A stretch of DNA of 64,000 nt. Source: Amylostereum areolatum (Eukaryota > Basidiomycota > Agaricomycetes > Russulales > Stereaceae). Below are positions 41,792 through 54,178 of this stretch, in pieces. Where the stretch lies: positions 496,001 to 560,000 of the forward strand of contig SAXG01000006.1 in the NCBI GenBank assembly GCA_012932865.1, written 5' to 3'. Position 1 is the first letter of the stretch. The number at the start of each line of letters is the position of its first letter. The notes under the pieces are model-generated. The model searched no databases. It was not told where the DNA came from and saw only the letters and a program-made list of their open reading frames with translations. The position numbers and the translations under genes were made by a program.

Positions 41792-44608
41792 ATGTCGCAA
41801 GAGCCTCGGAAGTATTACGCCGTAAAGATCGGCAAAGAAGGCCCACATATTTATAGGTCTTGGGGCGAGGTAAGTACGTGGGTGGTTGTAGCGCCAGTAA
41901 TTCCTCATTAACCAACCCTACCGGCGACCGCACAGTGCAAGACGAATGTATGTAACTTATCCCCATACACGCCTCGATGGTTTGAAACCCACGGTCTATA
42001 TAGGTCAAAGGACACCCTGGTGCGACATACAAGAGCTTCCTGTCCTTCGGTGCCGCCGAGGAGTGGCTTGCACCTGTCTCAAACTTGAATGGCACTCAAT
42101 GTACGTAAACGACCGTCGACGGGCACTCCTTTGACATTCTGCATGATCATGACTGGGAGCATGTTCTTGTAGCCTCTATCGAGCGCACCAATAACATCCG
42201 TCGTGGACGTGAAGACACCGCGTAAGTAGCGCATTGACGGCCTTCGACAGTGTATCCGAGGGACACAAATTTATCATGGTTGTGGCGTAGCATGCAGCCC
42301 GAAGACAGCGCTCACTCCGTGCCCAGCTCACCTTGTTTAGGTATAGAAACTGCTGACGTTCAATGTCCACCAAACGATGCTCGTGGTCAGAACTTGAACG
42401 GTAACCCCTGAGTCACGAATGCAAATCACGGTGACGCTGATCCGAACACGATTTGTGCAGAGACTGGTTCTACGGGAAATCCTTCCGGGGATGTTATATC
42501 CTCGCTGGAAGTACCACATGTTGTCCTTTCCGATGAGCAGCGTGGAATTCTTGAGCAAGTGAAGCTTGGCAAGAACGTATTTTTCACGGGCTCCGCAGGT
42601 CAGTTCTAGTTTTCTATCGCGACTGTTATGCTGCATCGTAATTTATCATGAGCAGGGACTGGAAAGTCAGTGCTGCTTCGGGAGATCATCAAGACTCTTG
42701 GACCACGACCAAGCTCCCGACTGGTCGTCACGGCATCGACAGGAGTGGCCTCCGTCAATATCGGAGGTACGACGCTTCACTCCTGGGCAGGCATTGGACT
42801 CGGTCAAGAGAGCGGGGAGATTCTTGCAAAGACAATATCAGAAGCCCCTTCCAGGCGAAAAGCAAAGGAACGCTGGATTACAGTTAGATGCTTGATCATT
42901 GACGAAAGTTAGTGTCGATGTTGCTATCACTGTCGGTTTCTACCCCAAACTTATGCTGTTTTCAAGTATCCATGATAAGTGCCACACTGTTTGACAAGCT
43001 TGTACGTTGCTCTAAATGGATCCTCTGCTCTTCTCAAGGAATTCTTTACTCCAGGAGTTCATAGCGCGTCGTGTGAGAGGGAACGACAAACCGTTCGGAG
43101 GCATTCAAGTCGGTCGCATCCATCTCCCATTGTGCAGTGTTTTACATGGACCGGCTCGCAGCTTGTTGTATCGGGCGACTTTTTTCAGCTCCCACCGGTT
43201 ACTGACAAACGAGCCAATCCATCTTTCACTTTCGATGCAAAGACGTGGAAAGGGTGCATAGGCAGGCCTGTCATCCTTACTCAAGTATTCCGACAGCGGG
43301 ACCAAGGTCTGCAGTACTGTGCGGTGTCTTTTCGGTGGAGGGTTAATTGATAGTAACAGGTTTCGTAACTATTCTCAATTCTATGCGATTCGGGAAATTG
43401 ACCCCCGAGTCCATTGCCAAGTTCATGGGACTCTCCCGTCCTATTGAATATATCGACGGTATCGGGCCAACCGAACTGTGGGTGTGGAGCTGCTACTCCC
43501 CTTTGAATTTCTTTCTCAATCCGCGTTGTGGTAGGTATCCTACCAAGGATGAAGTGGAAGGCGCAAACAAGTTCCATCTGGACCAAATCAACGAGAGACC
43601 TCACCTGTATAATGCCGAGGACCATGCAGGATACAACGACTACAATCGTCCCGTTTCCGAAGACGAAATGATCCGCAAACTCAACTCACTTGTTGCACTG
43701 AAGTCTGTCCCTCTGAAGGCAAGTCCGAGTCAAGGGACATGCTTCAGATATAGTACAATGCTAACAATGTAGCCTACAACAGACTGGCGCGCAAGTTATG
43801 CTGATTAAAGTGAGCGGTCGCTGGACATTGATTAAGCTCCCACTCAGAGGCCACAGAATATGCGGCAAGGAGTCCTCGTCAATGGGTCCACTGGAATTGT
43901 GATCGGATTCCGAAAACATTCTGACAATGCAACAGACGAGCCTCACACCGTCATTGGTCAGGATGACGACGTTGAACCTTCTACATTGGCCCCTAGCGAC
44001 CACAGAGAGTGGCCACTCGTGCGATTTACTAATGGTCTGAGGATGCTCTGTGTTCCCGAAGAATTCACAGTCGAAAATAGCACCGGAGGCATATTCGCAA
44101 AGCGGACTCAAGTAAGGTTATCTCGCCACGTCTTGTGCATGCATGAGTTAAATTTCGTTGTAGATTCCGTTGATCCTTGCCTGGGCTCTAAGCGTGCACA
44201 AAGCGCAGGGTCAAACGCTACAACGTGTTAAGATCGACATGCGCCGAACATTCGAAAATGGACAAGGTATGCGTCCTCTGGCGACAACGTATCTTCGTAT
44301 GGCAGATAATCTCACCTGGTAACTAGCCTACGTGGCATTGTCTCGTGCTACAAGTCTCGATTCATTGGAAGTTCACAACTTCGATCCCATGAAGTACGTA
44401 GCACTTGCGCCACATATAAAGTTCACAACTTACTGAATTCCACTGCAGGGTCTTGGTTCATCCCCGTGTGTTAGAATGGTATCAAGCAATTGGGTCGCCT
44501 ACAAAGGGTGAAAGCGATCAGTCACGAAAATTAGGCGACAGCTATGAACACCCCCACGACATGGATGACGACGAGGCCATTGCCAGTTACTTTGACAATG
44601 CTGCTTGA
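41792..44608 (+). CDS. PIF1-like helicase with N-terminal hybrid-binding domain, copy B
   Basis: Tandem paralogue of copy A with the same exon plan. N terminus [24 protein letters not shown] | CKTN | [15 protein letters not shown] and AAEEWLAP is again the RNase H1-type hybrid-binding domain. The helicase core has GSAGTGKS (same intron position after GSAG), [49 protein letters not shown] and YVALSRA, and a similar acidic tail ([13 protein letters not shown]). Start ATG 41792 and stop TGA 44606-44608. Both copies keep all helicase motifs, so both look functional. The intron after the first hybrid-binding exon has a GT donor, unlike copy A. Expected location is nucleus or mitochondrion; no clear targeting peptide is seen. 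Confidence 0.9.
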
Positions 44609-44838
44609 GATCTCGAGAGCTTGAGATGCCACTGGGTTGACTACTTTCCTATCCTCTTCGCAAGCGGTCATCTTGGATGTACTATTTATTGTCATATATA
44701 TAGCCCCACGTCATGCACAAAGCGACATGCACCTATTCTAAACAATCAAGTCGTGCTGGTATCATAGAAAGCAAAATGTATACTACGGATTACAGAGTGA
44801 TTACACGAATACCCCCGTATTCAAGGTAGATTCGTCGA

Positions 44839-47800
44839 CTACGGTCGCGGAGGGGGGGTGCGTTTTGAGCTGACAGTCACCGAGCTTTCTGAGGTAGAAT
44901 CGGTCGCGTAGGTCGACACAGTCGGACTGAAGGCCGTAGTTCTGTCGGCATCGTGCATGTGCTCTCCTGCTTCTTCTTTCGAGAAAGACATAGCTACCAT
45001 CGCCTCTTCCGCAAAATCTTCTGGGCGCATACTTTGTGGCCGAATCTGTGGCAACAAACTGACCGGGCGGCGAGGCGGAGACATTGCACCTTCCCTGCGT
45101 GCCCCAGGGTGAATACTGTTTGCCGGTCGAGGGGGTAGCTCCGGAGTGAAATCGGGCTCAGCGTGGGAAACAGGGGATATTGGGGTTCGGAGGGGGTGTG
45201 AGGGTGCGCCTTCAACTGGAGTGGCCAAAGAAGAGCCAGAGATGTTGGAAAATTGGGTATGGGATGAACCGAGAGAATAGACTGGTGTCGGCTCTCCAAG
45301 CGGCGCCGCGGGAAGAGGGGGGGAGCTAGGTGGTAGATGGTCGTCAAAGAGCATGTGTGCATGCAGGATGATATCCTCCATAAGTGTGTCCTAGGCGTAA
45401 AGTCAACAAACCACACTTATTAAACAAAAATAGTGCACCTGGCTTACATTGGAAGTCTGTATGCTCATTAAGTCGCCACCTTGGGGCATCTCATCTTCCC
45501 CAAACACCACGGTCCCGAAGATGATGGCCAGGTTCTTCGCATCCATCTTATTCTTCTCAGAATGCGCTGCGACACGGGCAAGGTGTTCGACCAGAGCTTT
45601 GAGTGATGCACGATGAACGGACGGAAGCCGACGGATCTTCGATCGAAGCAGGACAAAGTTGTTTGAGGTGTGTTCGTCTGACAGATGGGATCGTAAACGA
45701 TTAGTAGTCATCAGTTACTTGTATTTAAAACTTAGACTCACCGATCTCCTCAGTATGCTGTATACGATCTTGCTGTGGAAACTTGAAGATAGGCTCTGGC
45801 AATTGCCGCAAATACAGCTGATAGCATTGGTCAAGTAATGTCAGATGATGAGTTCGCATCACGTACCTTGAGAAGGGAAGAGACTGCATGCACATCATCG
45901 GTCATCGAGTTGAAGGCGAAATCATGCTCGTTTCGTTCGAGCTTGTGCTGGAGCTGTTTTCGGAACGATGCTATCAGGAGACAAGTTCTCGAAAAACCTT
46001 TCATACTGTCGTACCTCTTGGACAACGGCATGACGCCCAGAGACCTAAACATCAACTCAACTTCCAGCAAGAGGTCATAGAGGAGACACGGACCCTGTAA
46101 ATGCCCTCGACGGATAGGCCACGCTTGTCAACCTCGTCAATACAGAGCCGGATGATCTTGGGTATATCTCCTTCACCAAGCCCACGAGTCGTTGCGTAGT
46201 CTGACATGCTCACACCGAAGATGAGATCTTGACACTCTCCAACGTGATAATTATAGTATAAGATAGGTTTTGGGGTGGCAGACGCAAGGAGGCGGGGAAT
46301 CTGTGCGGCCAGGGTCATCTTGTCGTCTTCTGGAGAAACACTCTCGACAACAGAACGTGCGTGGGTCGCCAGGTGTGTCTGTGTAGAGCACGTTGCGCTG
46401 CAGAACGTTCAGCATACGGTGGGGGCTAATCATAGGGTGAGACGTGCATTAAATTATCTGTGTAGGAGATCATGATCTTCTGCACGGTTTCCCCTGCTTC
46501 CAGGTAAAATCGTTCCAGGCTCTTTATAAAACGTCAACGAGAAGCGCCTCTTAGTCGTCGAGAACGCTCACATTATAGCCAGCTTGCAGTATCTTGACTC
46601 GACGAAGACGTAAGGTCTCCAGCCAGTAGATCCCTTTGCGATATTCCTTGTCTAATACACCAAGCGGCTAAATACCGAAATGGAGAGTCTTATTACGCAG
46701 GACTCACCGGCTTCGTCCGCTTCTCGTTTGGATCGAACCATCCGCAGAGAGGCGTCTGCGCTGCGACCACCTACACCATCCTTTACGCTGGCACCTTTAT
46801 CGAGGAATGTCATCAGTTGGTTGAGCTGTCGTTTGCCTGAGGGTATGGTAAGCAGGTTTACCGCGCGGGTTAGAAAAGATAATATTACCTTGATGGGCTA
46901 GGTCAGAGAAGGATGTTGACGTGGGTGGCGAACGATTGCGGTTAGGCGCACTCCCAGACGGTCGTCTCTCCATGGGGCGAAGCGGTTGGGGTGCGGTAAC
47001 GGTGGGCCGGGAGGGCAGGTTAGGGTTGGACCTGGAGTTATTCATCGGAGCGCTGTCGCCATAGACGGGGGCTTGGCCTGCAACTGGGGAAACTGCGGAT
47101 GCCGCTCTGTGATCCTATTGAATTGCCATTCATTTAAGGTGTGCTGGTGGAACGAAATGAAGAGAACGAACCTCAACTTCCTGGCATTTCCTTAAGTATG
47201 CTCGCTTGAGCTTGGGTAGCGTGTTGTCTGCGTAGTCGTTGTGAGCACCCGCAGATTCCTTGATATCCTCCTTGACGCGCTTTCGAGTTCTTTCTTGGCT
47301 TTCCTGCCCATCAGTCAGTCCTAGTCGTGTAGTACGACCTGATAGAAGATACCTTCAATGAGACGAGAGGTCCGATGACGTCTGAGATGAGTGCGTTCAA
47401 GAAAGCCTGTCGTGTTTGCGTTTCTGAGCATGCGTGAGCATCTCCGCCAAACGATGATCGAGTTCAACACACCTCTGTCCACACTTTCCCTGATCTCTGC
47501 CCAGGCCTTCCTGGTCGTATTCAATTCAGCTCGATCGTCGAGATATGCATCGAAAGTCCTCGTCTTGCGATAGAGCTTGTTCAACGAATCGATGCTACGG
47601 GATGTGGAAACGAATGAGTATGAGATGAAGAAAGGAGAATTAAGCGCTCACTAGACCTCTTCGATCTTCTTCCTGTTCACAGAGCCAGCGTTATGGCTAA
47701 AATGTGAGAAAACTGTGAGAGACGACGCACCTGTCCATGAAGAAGCCAAGGTACGAGTCGTTGATAACTTTGAGCTGGTAATCGAATTGGTTTATAGGAC

Positions 47801-47858
47801 CATTTGGGGGTGCCTCTGTAGAGGAGCGCGTGGAGGGTGCGTCCGTAGGGCCGGACAT
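44839..47858 (-). CDS. F-BAR/RhoGAP protein (Rgd1-like)
   Basis: Starts MSGPTDAPSTRSS at 47858. F-BAR pieces in order: QLKVINDSYLGFFMD, HNAGSVNRKKIEE, LNKLYRKTRTFDAYLDD, NTTRKAWAEIRES, the AEMLTHAQKRK region and RKRVKEDIKESAGAHNDY, over several short introns. A Ser/Pro/Arg-rich linker follows, then a RhoGAP domain: GLGEGDIPKIIRLC, VEGIYRV (arginine finger in G-I-Y-R), and PSVHRASLKALVEHL with MDAKNLAIIFG. The tail is Pro-rich and ends PPPRP at 44839. The architecture is that of yeast Rgd1, a GAP for Rho3/Rho4 at sites of polarised growth; the exact Rho partner here is inferred. One intron (near 47730-47698) is only about 34 bp, so that junction needs care. Confidence 0.85.
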
Positions 47859-48609
47859 GGCGAGGCTAAGGATGGGTGATGTGAAGTTGTAGTTGAACTT
47901 GAGAGGACGCGCTCCCGAACCGCGACGGCACGTGTTGCGCGATTGTTGTAAATCCACTGAATCCAGATTCTAGTTTTTGGGTCTTGACAAGGTTCCTCCT
48001 AGAATCCCTGCTTGATGGTACATGGTACTTACGCTTCAGGAAACAATCGCTAGCATTGACCATGAGATACAGCTGGACTTGGCTCACGGCAGATATTCCT
48101 CATCATAATCGAGACGCCCTTGCTGCTAAGTGACTGTAGACTCATTATTGCAAGCTTGGGTCGAACATGTATTTATTCAAACAGAGCAAAATGTATAGTA
48201 AATGCGCAGGTGTGTACCAGGCGACGTAGAGTGAACATGGCAGGAAAGAGCTGTATGAACCGCATAGTCAAGCACCTCCCATTCCGACGCCGACGAAGCG
48301 TACGACGGATGCACAAGGCTGCGAGGCGCTCCGGCTTAATTGGGTCCCTGTTCCTCTCACCTCAAGAGACCATCTACCCCGAGCTGCAGAAAGAAAACAA
48401 AGAGTTGCTCTGCGACGAAAGCCGAGCCGTGGTGAGGGTTAATTGAAGAGAGGGAAAACGCGCACCGCGCAAATTGACTTTGTTCGAATCTTCCCACGGC
48501 TACGTCACCTGGGGTCACGGATTTCTTCTCATGCTCAGACTTCCGAAGGCCATGCTGCCAGGCGGAGTGTCGGGCAGCCATGTGCTCCCCCTCTCGACAA
48601 CAAACCACC
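47859..48609. other. Divergent intergenic region
   Basis: Promoter space of the RhoGAP gene and of the hydrolase-like locus. A short basic frame at 48238-48446 has no recognisable motif and is not called. Confidence 0.4.
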
Positions 48610-49804
48610 ATGCTCTCGCGTCTCCGTGCCGTCGCCGCTCACATCCCTCCCGCAGGTAGTGCCAAAGCCGCACTCGCCACTGCTGCCGGACAAACTGTAC
48701 ACAATGACAATCCGGCATGCTGTTCTGTCCCCGCTGCCGCATCCGACTACACCCCCAAAGGCTGCTTCCAGTCCTACGCCGGATTTGATCGCGTCTACAC
48801 GACTGGGCCTGCAAGTAGTGCACACTTGCACTTGTCACTATCTACGACATCTTTGGGTGAGACCGAGTGGTGCCTCCTCGCACGTCCTTTTCCATTCAAG
48901 TTCACTTCGATCGCGACTAGGTTCAAGCCCCAGACTCAGCAAGGCGCAGACTTACTTGCAGCTGCACTCGATGCTCGTGTTGTCATGCCCGACTTTTTCT
49001 CCCCGAGCCCGCCCTGGGACACGGCAGCGACATCCACCCAAGACTCCCGAAGACAAGGCCGCAGTTGCAGGCGTTCTTCGGCGGGCCAGCCAGTCCTCCT
49101 GATGCGGTGGATAAACTTTTACGTGTTGCACGTACGCTAAAAGCAGGATGGCGCCAAACGTGTGGTGGCATACGGTTTGTGCTGGGGTGTGTCCAATGGC
49201 TGGGGTGTGCCGGCAGATATCATTGACAGTGGATCTTTTAAAGGCGGCAAGGTCGCTATCTTAGCCGGCAGCAAGATCGACACTCCCTTGGATGCGATTG
49301 CCACTATACATCCCGCGTAAGAGTGTCCAATCAACTCCGTCATGATACTGGTCGTGAACCGTTCTAGACAGGCATGCTCAAGGCAGAAGATACGGTTTCG
49401 CTCGACATACCCATGGCAATCTATGTTTCGAAGGACGAACCTCAGGACCAGGTTCGCATGTTTCGGTCACTTGAAATTACTCCGCTCAACGTCAATTGTA
49501 TACAGTACGAAGGTATCGTCAACATATTAAAAGCAAAGCCATTCGCAGACAAGAACGACTTCGACTTGTATCCTACCATGTACGTGACATCACTGGCCAT
49601 ACCTGCTCCTGTCTTGATTATGTGGTCTATTGCAGGTTCCACGGGTGGGCTGGTGCGCCGCGCCGACCTAAGTAACCCTGAGAACAAGAAACTGTTGGTA
49701 GTATCGTCGTTAGTGAAACTCGTGGGTTTACTCACACTTCTCTATGCAGGTTCGAGGACGTGTACGGACGTCTTGCTCAGTTCGTTATTAACTCAGACGC
49801 GTGA
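48610..49804 (+). pseudogene. Dienelactone-hydrolase-like gene with several frame breaks
   Basis: Starts MLSRLRAVAAHIP at 48610. Conserved blocks of the family are all recognisable: ACCSVPAAASDYTPKG, VYTTGPASS, ALVTIYDIFG, QTQQGADLLAAALDARVVMPDFF, PEDKAAVA, FFGGPASPPDAVDKLL, GAKRVVAYGLCWG (nucleophile Cys), YVSKDEP (Asp), FHGWAG (His), and the tail DVYGRLAQFVINSDA. They lie in different frames, however: single-base shifts are needed near 48830, 49030, 49055, 49140 and 49650, beyond the three or four real introns. All three catalytic residues survive. Two readings are possible: a young pseudogene, or a good gene with consensus indels, since neighbours also show single-base breaks. A mitochondrial-type Arg-rich N terminus is plausible. 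Confidence 0.65.
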
Positions 49805-50216
49805 ATGTACCTACGGACGAGTCGCGCAATAACATGTATTTCTAAGCTACTGCCTGCGTGTATAGCATCAGCAGATCACCTAGCACGATTACATCCAAAA
49901 TTACGGATAATGCACGAGCCGTGTAACCGTACAACTCCGCCCAAAAAAATACCTCAGCTCTGGTTCGACTCGTATAAGCATTGCACACATAGATATCGTC
50001 AACTGATGGTATCGCGTTGCTGAGACTGTGAGGGGCATGCATTAATCGTTCTCCTCTTGGATCTTCGCATTGCTGTGTGCGTCGCTCGTTTTGAACATCC
50101 AGAACGGTCCTAATAGCCATCAGTCAGCTGACGGTTAGCCAGACTGAAACACCAGTACTACCTGTTGGGTCACCTTCGTACGCGACAACCGCGTGAATTG
50201 AATGGACCATAAGTAA
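49805..50216. other. Intergenic region
   Basis: Convergent 3' ends of the hydrolase-like and F-box genes. Nothing recognisable. Confidence 0.4.
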
Positions 50217-51719
50217 TCACAAAAATGACGGACCGTCTGCATGGTGTGCCCCCGTCCATGTTCCTACGACCCCTGCGGCGCTACCAGGACCTCCAATCTG
50301 GACACCTTCAGAGCTTAGAAGGACGTGAGATCAAAGGTAACTATATCGGACGCAGCACGCCATTGAGTAACTTACCTCCACTGATCCTCATTATCGTATA
50401 TGGAAACCTGTCGTTACAATACAGTCAGGAGTGAGTGCTTTTGCCAACAGCACACGTACAAAGCTCCAGCGGACGTTTCCGTCGGCCACTGACGCGAACG
50501 GACCCGCGCAAGCCGCGGTCGCTTTTCTCGAACGCGCTGAAGCCACCCATGGTGCCCGTAAACTTGATTGGAGGGTGCGTCGGATCGGGGAGCATCGCGA
50601 GCACCTCCGGATCGTCCTCGACAGATTCTACGTGAAGACTCATTCGCAAAAGACGCGAAGCTTCCTCAAAGTCATCGGTGAAGAAACCGGGATTATGGTG
50701 CGAGCTCTGGCGTGAGTTCGTCAGCGTACAGCGGGGGTCAGGTGAAGGGGACCTAAGTACATTGAACCCTACATAGATTGAGAGACGTCAGGTTGAGCGG
50801 TTAGATGGCCATTCAAGACGTGTTCGTCGTACTTATCAGGTCGCTGGATTCAGTAAATGTCAGTCGTGTCAAACAGGCTCTGACACAGAACATACCGATA
50901 GTCACAGAAACACACGACCCGCATCCAGCCCCCCTCAACCCCTGCCCAATCATTGGGCAAACGCGAAGGATCTAGTGGAGCCGAGTAAGGGCGCGTGGCC
51001 TCGAGCCCCTGCACGAGGGAGGCTGGCTGGAGCACCGTGGGCCATTGGGGGGCAAAGTCGCGAAGGTTCATGGTGACGACAGTGATGGCTGCCTGGATGG
51101 TCAGCCAGTCGGCCTCTTCGCCTCCTTCAAGGAAAGGCCCCCACTGGCATTCTTTGGTGTTGTTTCGGAGGTCGTAGATGAAGGCACGACTGGCTCTCCG
51201 TTGGTCTCTGAGCGACAGAACTTCGCCGAATTCGAATGTATGCGCGATGTACGCGCGAAGTTCGGCGACCGTAGGATCTGTCCCATCGAGAGGAACGTCG
51301 GAAAGCGTCTTGAGGACTTTTGTTGCCCATGCGATGTCCTTGGACGGCATTCGGATGGCAGCGATCGGTACAGGGGGGGCGGAGTGGATACATTCGAGAA
51401 CGGTGGTCAAATGACGGTCGATATTGGGGATGTCACTGGCGAGGCCTTCGGCAGCCACTCGTCGTTTGAGGGTAGTGGACCAGTCGAACGCAGAGTTATC
51501 GGTGTGATCGGCATGGGAATACTTTCGGGGATCATCGAAAGGATAGGCGAGGTAGAGCGACCTCCAGAGATAATTGTCGGGGGGATTGGAGACGAGACGG
51601 CGGTGATGGCGACATGTCTGCGCGAACCGTGCAACGTCGCGGGGATGAGAGAGGGCTAGGGCGTTCTCCACAACCTCCGGGGGTAGAGTTGTTATGTTCT
51701 GAGCTGCTGGGGAGAACAT
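50217..51719 (-). CDS. F-box-type protein
   Basis: Exon 1 is 51719-50896 and begins MFSPAAQNITTLPPEVVENAL, an F-box-like helix set (LPPEVV ... ARFAQTCRHHRRLV) expected to bind Skp1. The middle is helical and the C-terminal part holds the block WAGVEGGWMRVVCFCDYR, then SRLLRMSLHVESVEDDP, PPIKFTGTMGG, GSVRVS, NVRWSF, IYDNEDQW and EGVQIGGPGSAAGVVGTW, a pattern common in basidiomycete F-box proteins. Later introns include one before GTTTCCATATAC (about 50440) and one with donor GTAAGTTACT (about 50375). A single surplus base in GTCAGTGGCC (near 50490) breaks the frame between GSVRVS and the next block. It would be a substrate adaptor of an SCF ubiquitin ligase; the target is unknown. Confidence 0.7.
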
Positions 51720-51936
51720 CGCCGGTAGCTGTTAATGGGAGGCAGAACTTTGAGTACCAGCTACTTACTTACGTATAACTAATATACCGTGTCCGTGACA
51801 CCGTCTCAGGGAAGAGCCGGGGACTCGCGAGCCTTGTCGACATTGAACGCCGGCCCGGATTGGCCCGGAGACAGTCTCAGAACGAGGCTCACAAGCGCCC
51901 ACTTGCCTTGCCCTTGTCCACCCACTCAGACAAGCT

Positions 51937-53867
51937 ATGCGTCAACTGGCTGTACTTCCTTTGCTACTCTCCACGACTGCTGCTTGGGACTTTTCATTTC
52001 CCAACTTCTGGGATGCACCCTCTCAGTTGCCTTTGAGCGCACCGGAGTCTTCGACGCCCTCCTCGCCACGCGTCGCCATCGTCGGCGCAGGCGCCGCTGG
52101 TTCCTCGTCCGCCTTCTGGATAAGCAAAGCGAAGGAGCGGTTTGGTTTAGATGTCGACGTCGACATCTACGAACGTAGTGACTACATCGGTGGAAGTACG
52201 TTCGTCGTTTTTGCACTATCGTCTTGTGCTTGAGCGCGCTTATTGCAGGGAGCACGACTGTTTATCCATATGGCAATGCGTCTTTCGCCCCCATCGAGCT
52301 CGGCGCATCTATATTTGTACCTGGGAATAAGAACATGTGGAGGGCCTCTGAAGAGTTCAATTTGACGCGGGCCAACTGGGAAGGAGAAGACAGCGGGCTG
52401 ATGGGTATATGGGATGGCCAGGCTTTCGTGCTCACGGTGCGTGCACTTACGGTTTCTCAAGACCTCAGTGCTGACCCTGTCGTAGCAAGGCACCGTGGGT
52501 GGAACTGTCGGCTCGTGGTTTGATACTGTCAAGGTCCTCTGGCGGTACGGCTTTTCAGCACCACATAAGGCCCAGACTCTGTGCGTGCTCCGATCCATCA
52601 TCCGCATCTTGAAGTCAATATTGACGTGAGCACGAATTAGTGTCAAGACAATGGTAGACAAATTTCAAGAACTCTACCATCCAAACGCAATTCGCTGGAG
52701 TAACATCTCCGCTCTTTCAGAAGCATTTGACTGGTCGGAGCAGGTTTCGCAGACGGGGTCCGAATACTTCCAGTCGAAGGGTGTGCCCAAGCTTTTTATA
52801 ACCGAGCTCATCGAGGCCGCCACCCGTGTGAACTACGCGCAGGACGTGGACACCATCCACGGTTTGGAGTCCGCGGTGTCGTTGGCGGCCAACGGCGCGT
52901 CCGCCATCGCGTCCGGGAACTGGCGCGTTTTCGACGCGTTCGTGGAGCGCTCCGGCGCGCGGAAGCTTCTCAATACCGAGGTGCGTTTTACTCGCGCCGT
53001 TCAGCACAGAAAACCCGACCCGGACCTCGTGTGCAGGTCAAGTCCGTGCAGCGCAAGTCGGACGAGTTGTGGACTGTCAAGAGCACGGCCGGGAGCGCTG
53101 ACTACCGCGCCGTCATCCTCGCCGCACCCTACCACAGCACGTCCATCTCCCTCCCCTCTGCCGTCGCCGCGTCCATCCCCGAACAGCCTTACGTCCACCT
53201 GCACGTCACCCTCCTCTCCACGACGGCACCCGCGCCGAACGCCACCTACTTCGGGCTGAAGGAAGGAGCCAAAGTGCCCACGACGGTGCTCACGACACTC
53301 GACGGCGTGCGCCGTGGGGGTGTCGCGCCCGAGTTTAACTCGCTCACGTACCACGGTCCGATCGTGGACGCGGCGACGGGCGAGGCGACGGAGGAAATGG
53401 TTGTCAAAATATTCTCGATGGCGCCGGTGTCGGACGTGTGGCTGGGGGAGATGTTCCAGGGCCAGGTTGGCTGGGTTCTGCGCAAAGAGGTGCGTTTTCT
53501 GATTGTGATTCATTTCTCTCTCGCGCGCTGAACCGAATTTCTCGCGTCGCAGTGGGATGCGTATCCGATCCTTCCGCCCACGACGGCGTTTCCTCCCGTC
53601 AAACTCGACCGTGGATTGTACTACGTGAATGCGTTCGAGCCGTACGTGACCTTTTTTGTTGCTCTTTTCCTTTTTCGTCCCTTGCTGATGAACCGTGTGG
53701 GCAGGCTGATCTCCACCATGGAGACCGAGACCATCGCGGCGCGTAACGTTGTGGATCTGCTGCTCGCGGAGGAGTTCCAAACCGGCATCTGCGCGCCTGC
53801 GGCTGAGGGCAGTGATGAGCCGCCTGCGCCGACGAAGGCAGACTTTGTGTACGGCTGGGATTGCTGA
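51937..53867 (+). CDS. Prenylcysteine oxidase (prenylcysteine lyase)
   Basis: Seven exons: 51937-52195, 52249-52436, 52486-52580, 52641-52980, 53037-53489, 53553-53641 and 53705-53867; 1587 nt, exactly 529 codons with stop. Signal peptide MRQLAVLPLLLSTTAAW. FAD-binding Rossmann motif VAIVGAGAAGSSSA followed by the acidic DIYERSDYIGG. Then the family blocks ELGASIF, NISALSEAFDW, FITELIEAATRVNY, HGLESAVSLA and, near the end, LDRGLYYVNAFEP and NVVDLLL. The enzyme splits the thioether of farnesyl- or geranylgeranylcysteine during turnover of prenylated proteins, using FAD and O2, in the lysosome/vacuole or secretory path. No frame break was found, in contrast to both neighbours. Confidence 0.93.
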
Positions 53868-54178
53868 GGGACGCCAGTGCTCGGCGGGAAGGGGTATTTA
53901 AACGTTGGATTATTGATGACTTATACGTATATGGATTCTAAGCTAGGTTACGACTGCGACATGCTTATTTCGTTCTCTTTCTTGGTTCGAACGGTTACGC
54001 TATGCTACGAAATGCAGAAGATGTCTACATCCATGGCGAATTTCGGGTTTTGGTACATCGTGAGTGCGTGATCAGCCTTTTATATGTACTTACAGGAAGA
54101 ATAGATTGGGGTGGGTAGGTACTGACGTATATTTTGGTTTGTGTGGCGCCGTCGTCACCAGCACCACGGGATAATGCA
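53868..54178. other. Convergent 3' region
   Basis: Between prenylcysteine oxidase and the ammonium transporter. No gene. Confidence 0.4.

Noticed and set aside
50431..50715. Plus-strand 94-codon frame
   Set aside because: Antisense shadow of the F-box gene exon, whose protein blocks are clearly conserved in type.
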